A DNA stretch of 64,000 nt from a virus. The stretch spans positions 34,100 through 98,099 of the IMG/VR virus record IMGVR_UViG_3300032236_000443; one strand, given 5' to 3'. How positions within the stretch are numbered: position 1 is the stretch's first letter; each line of letters starts with the position of its first letter. The notes beneath the pieces were generated by a model, which worked only from the letters and a program-made list of their open reading frames with translations, searched no databases and had not been told where the DNA came from. Position numbers and translations under genes: made by a program. Shown in pieces: positions 63,846-64,000 of this stretch.

Positions 63846-64000
63846 CTACTCTTCTTCGATTAGTGCGGTAGGTGTTTCATGGTTCTCAAGAACCTTCTTT
63901 CGCAAATCTTCCATTAAATCAAGTTCCTCTCGGATACTTGCAATAACGGTTTCCATACCTTGCCACTTACGTTCACCGTAGTAGAACCAACCACCACGAC
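63846..64000 (-). CDS. Partial protein at right edge
   Basis: Only the last 50 residues are in the window (RGGWFYYGERKWQGMETVIA, then a helical ELDLMEDLRKKVLENHETPT and LIEEE). TAG is at 63846. The upstream part lies outside, so no function can be given; position next to nuclease genes suggests DNA metabolism. Confidence 0.6.
   Translation of the reverse strand, partial: RGGWFYYGERKWQGMETVIASIREELDLMEDLRKKVLENHETPTALIEEE

Overview
The window is a piece of a tailed double-stranded DNA phage or prophage (Caudoviricetes). It holds a terminase large subunit, portal, scaffold, N4-gp56-like capsid protein, fibre genes, an endolysin and a tyrosine integrase. The host is most likely an actinobacterium. 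The reasons are two WhiB-type Fe-S regulators, several small Cys proteins of types common in actinophages, a B12-dependent ribonucleotide reductase, and candidate leaderless promoters (TANNNT box 6-7 nt before an ATG) at five starts. The moderate-to-low GC and AT-biased codons suggest a freshwater or marine actinobacterium rather than a high-GC soil one; this is inference. Both ends of the window cut through genes.

Layout: (1) About 1-37.1 kb is on the minus strand and is read right to left. First come small Cys-rich proteins, WhiB, two nuclease-like paralogs, three tRNAs (Trp, Asn, Gln), the CHAP endolysin, an HslV/proteasome-beta-like protease, holin candidates and a secreted PA14 coiled-coil protein. 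Virion genes follow: terminase, portal, scaffold, capsid, connector, then about 14 kb of fibre and adhesin genes (collagen-like, glycine-rich and a paralogous IP-x-x-YT family). Two plus-strand genes (FmdB-like zinc ribbon, HNH nuclease) sit inside this block behind divergent leaderless promoters. (2) 37.1-38.7 kb is AT-rich and non-coding, with iteron-like repeats and an operator-like palindrome; it is the candidate origin and control region between divergent operons. (3) 38.7-47.7 kb on the plus strand is an early operon of small proteins around a MoxR/CobS-like AAA+ ATPase and a CobT-like VWA protein with an HExxH motif. It ends at a strong terminator. (4) 47.8-50.5 kb on the plus strand holds the integrase, a secreted lysozyme-like protein and two small genes with their own terminators. 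(5) 50.5-64 kb on the minus strand holds nucleotide and DNA metabolism genes (class II RNR, TGT/DpdA-like protein, HAD protein, nucleotidyltransferase, SpoVS-like, RuvC-like, dNMP kinase, Cas4/RecB-like nuclease, second WhiB, small nuclease) around a block of small, basic or disordered, probably virion-associated proteins.

Genes are packed with ATGA, GTGA or TAATG overlaps, so many proteins under 60 aa can be called with fair confidence. No tape measure, tail tube, DNA polymerase, primase or helicase is visible; they probably lie outside the window. The B12-dependent RNR, the CobS/CobT-like pair and the dNMP kinase suggest control of dNTP supply. The Ntn protease, the AAA+/VWA pair, the TGT-like protein and the secreted PA14 protein are the least explained parts.
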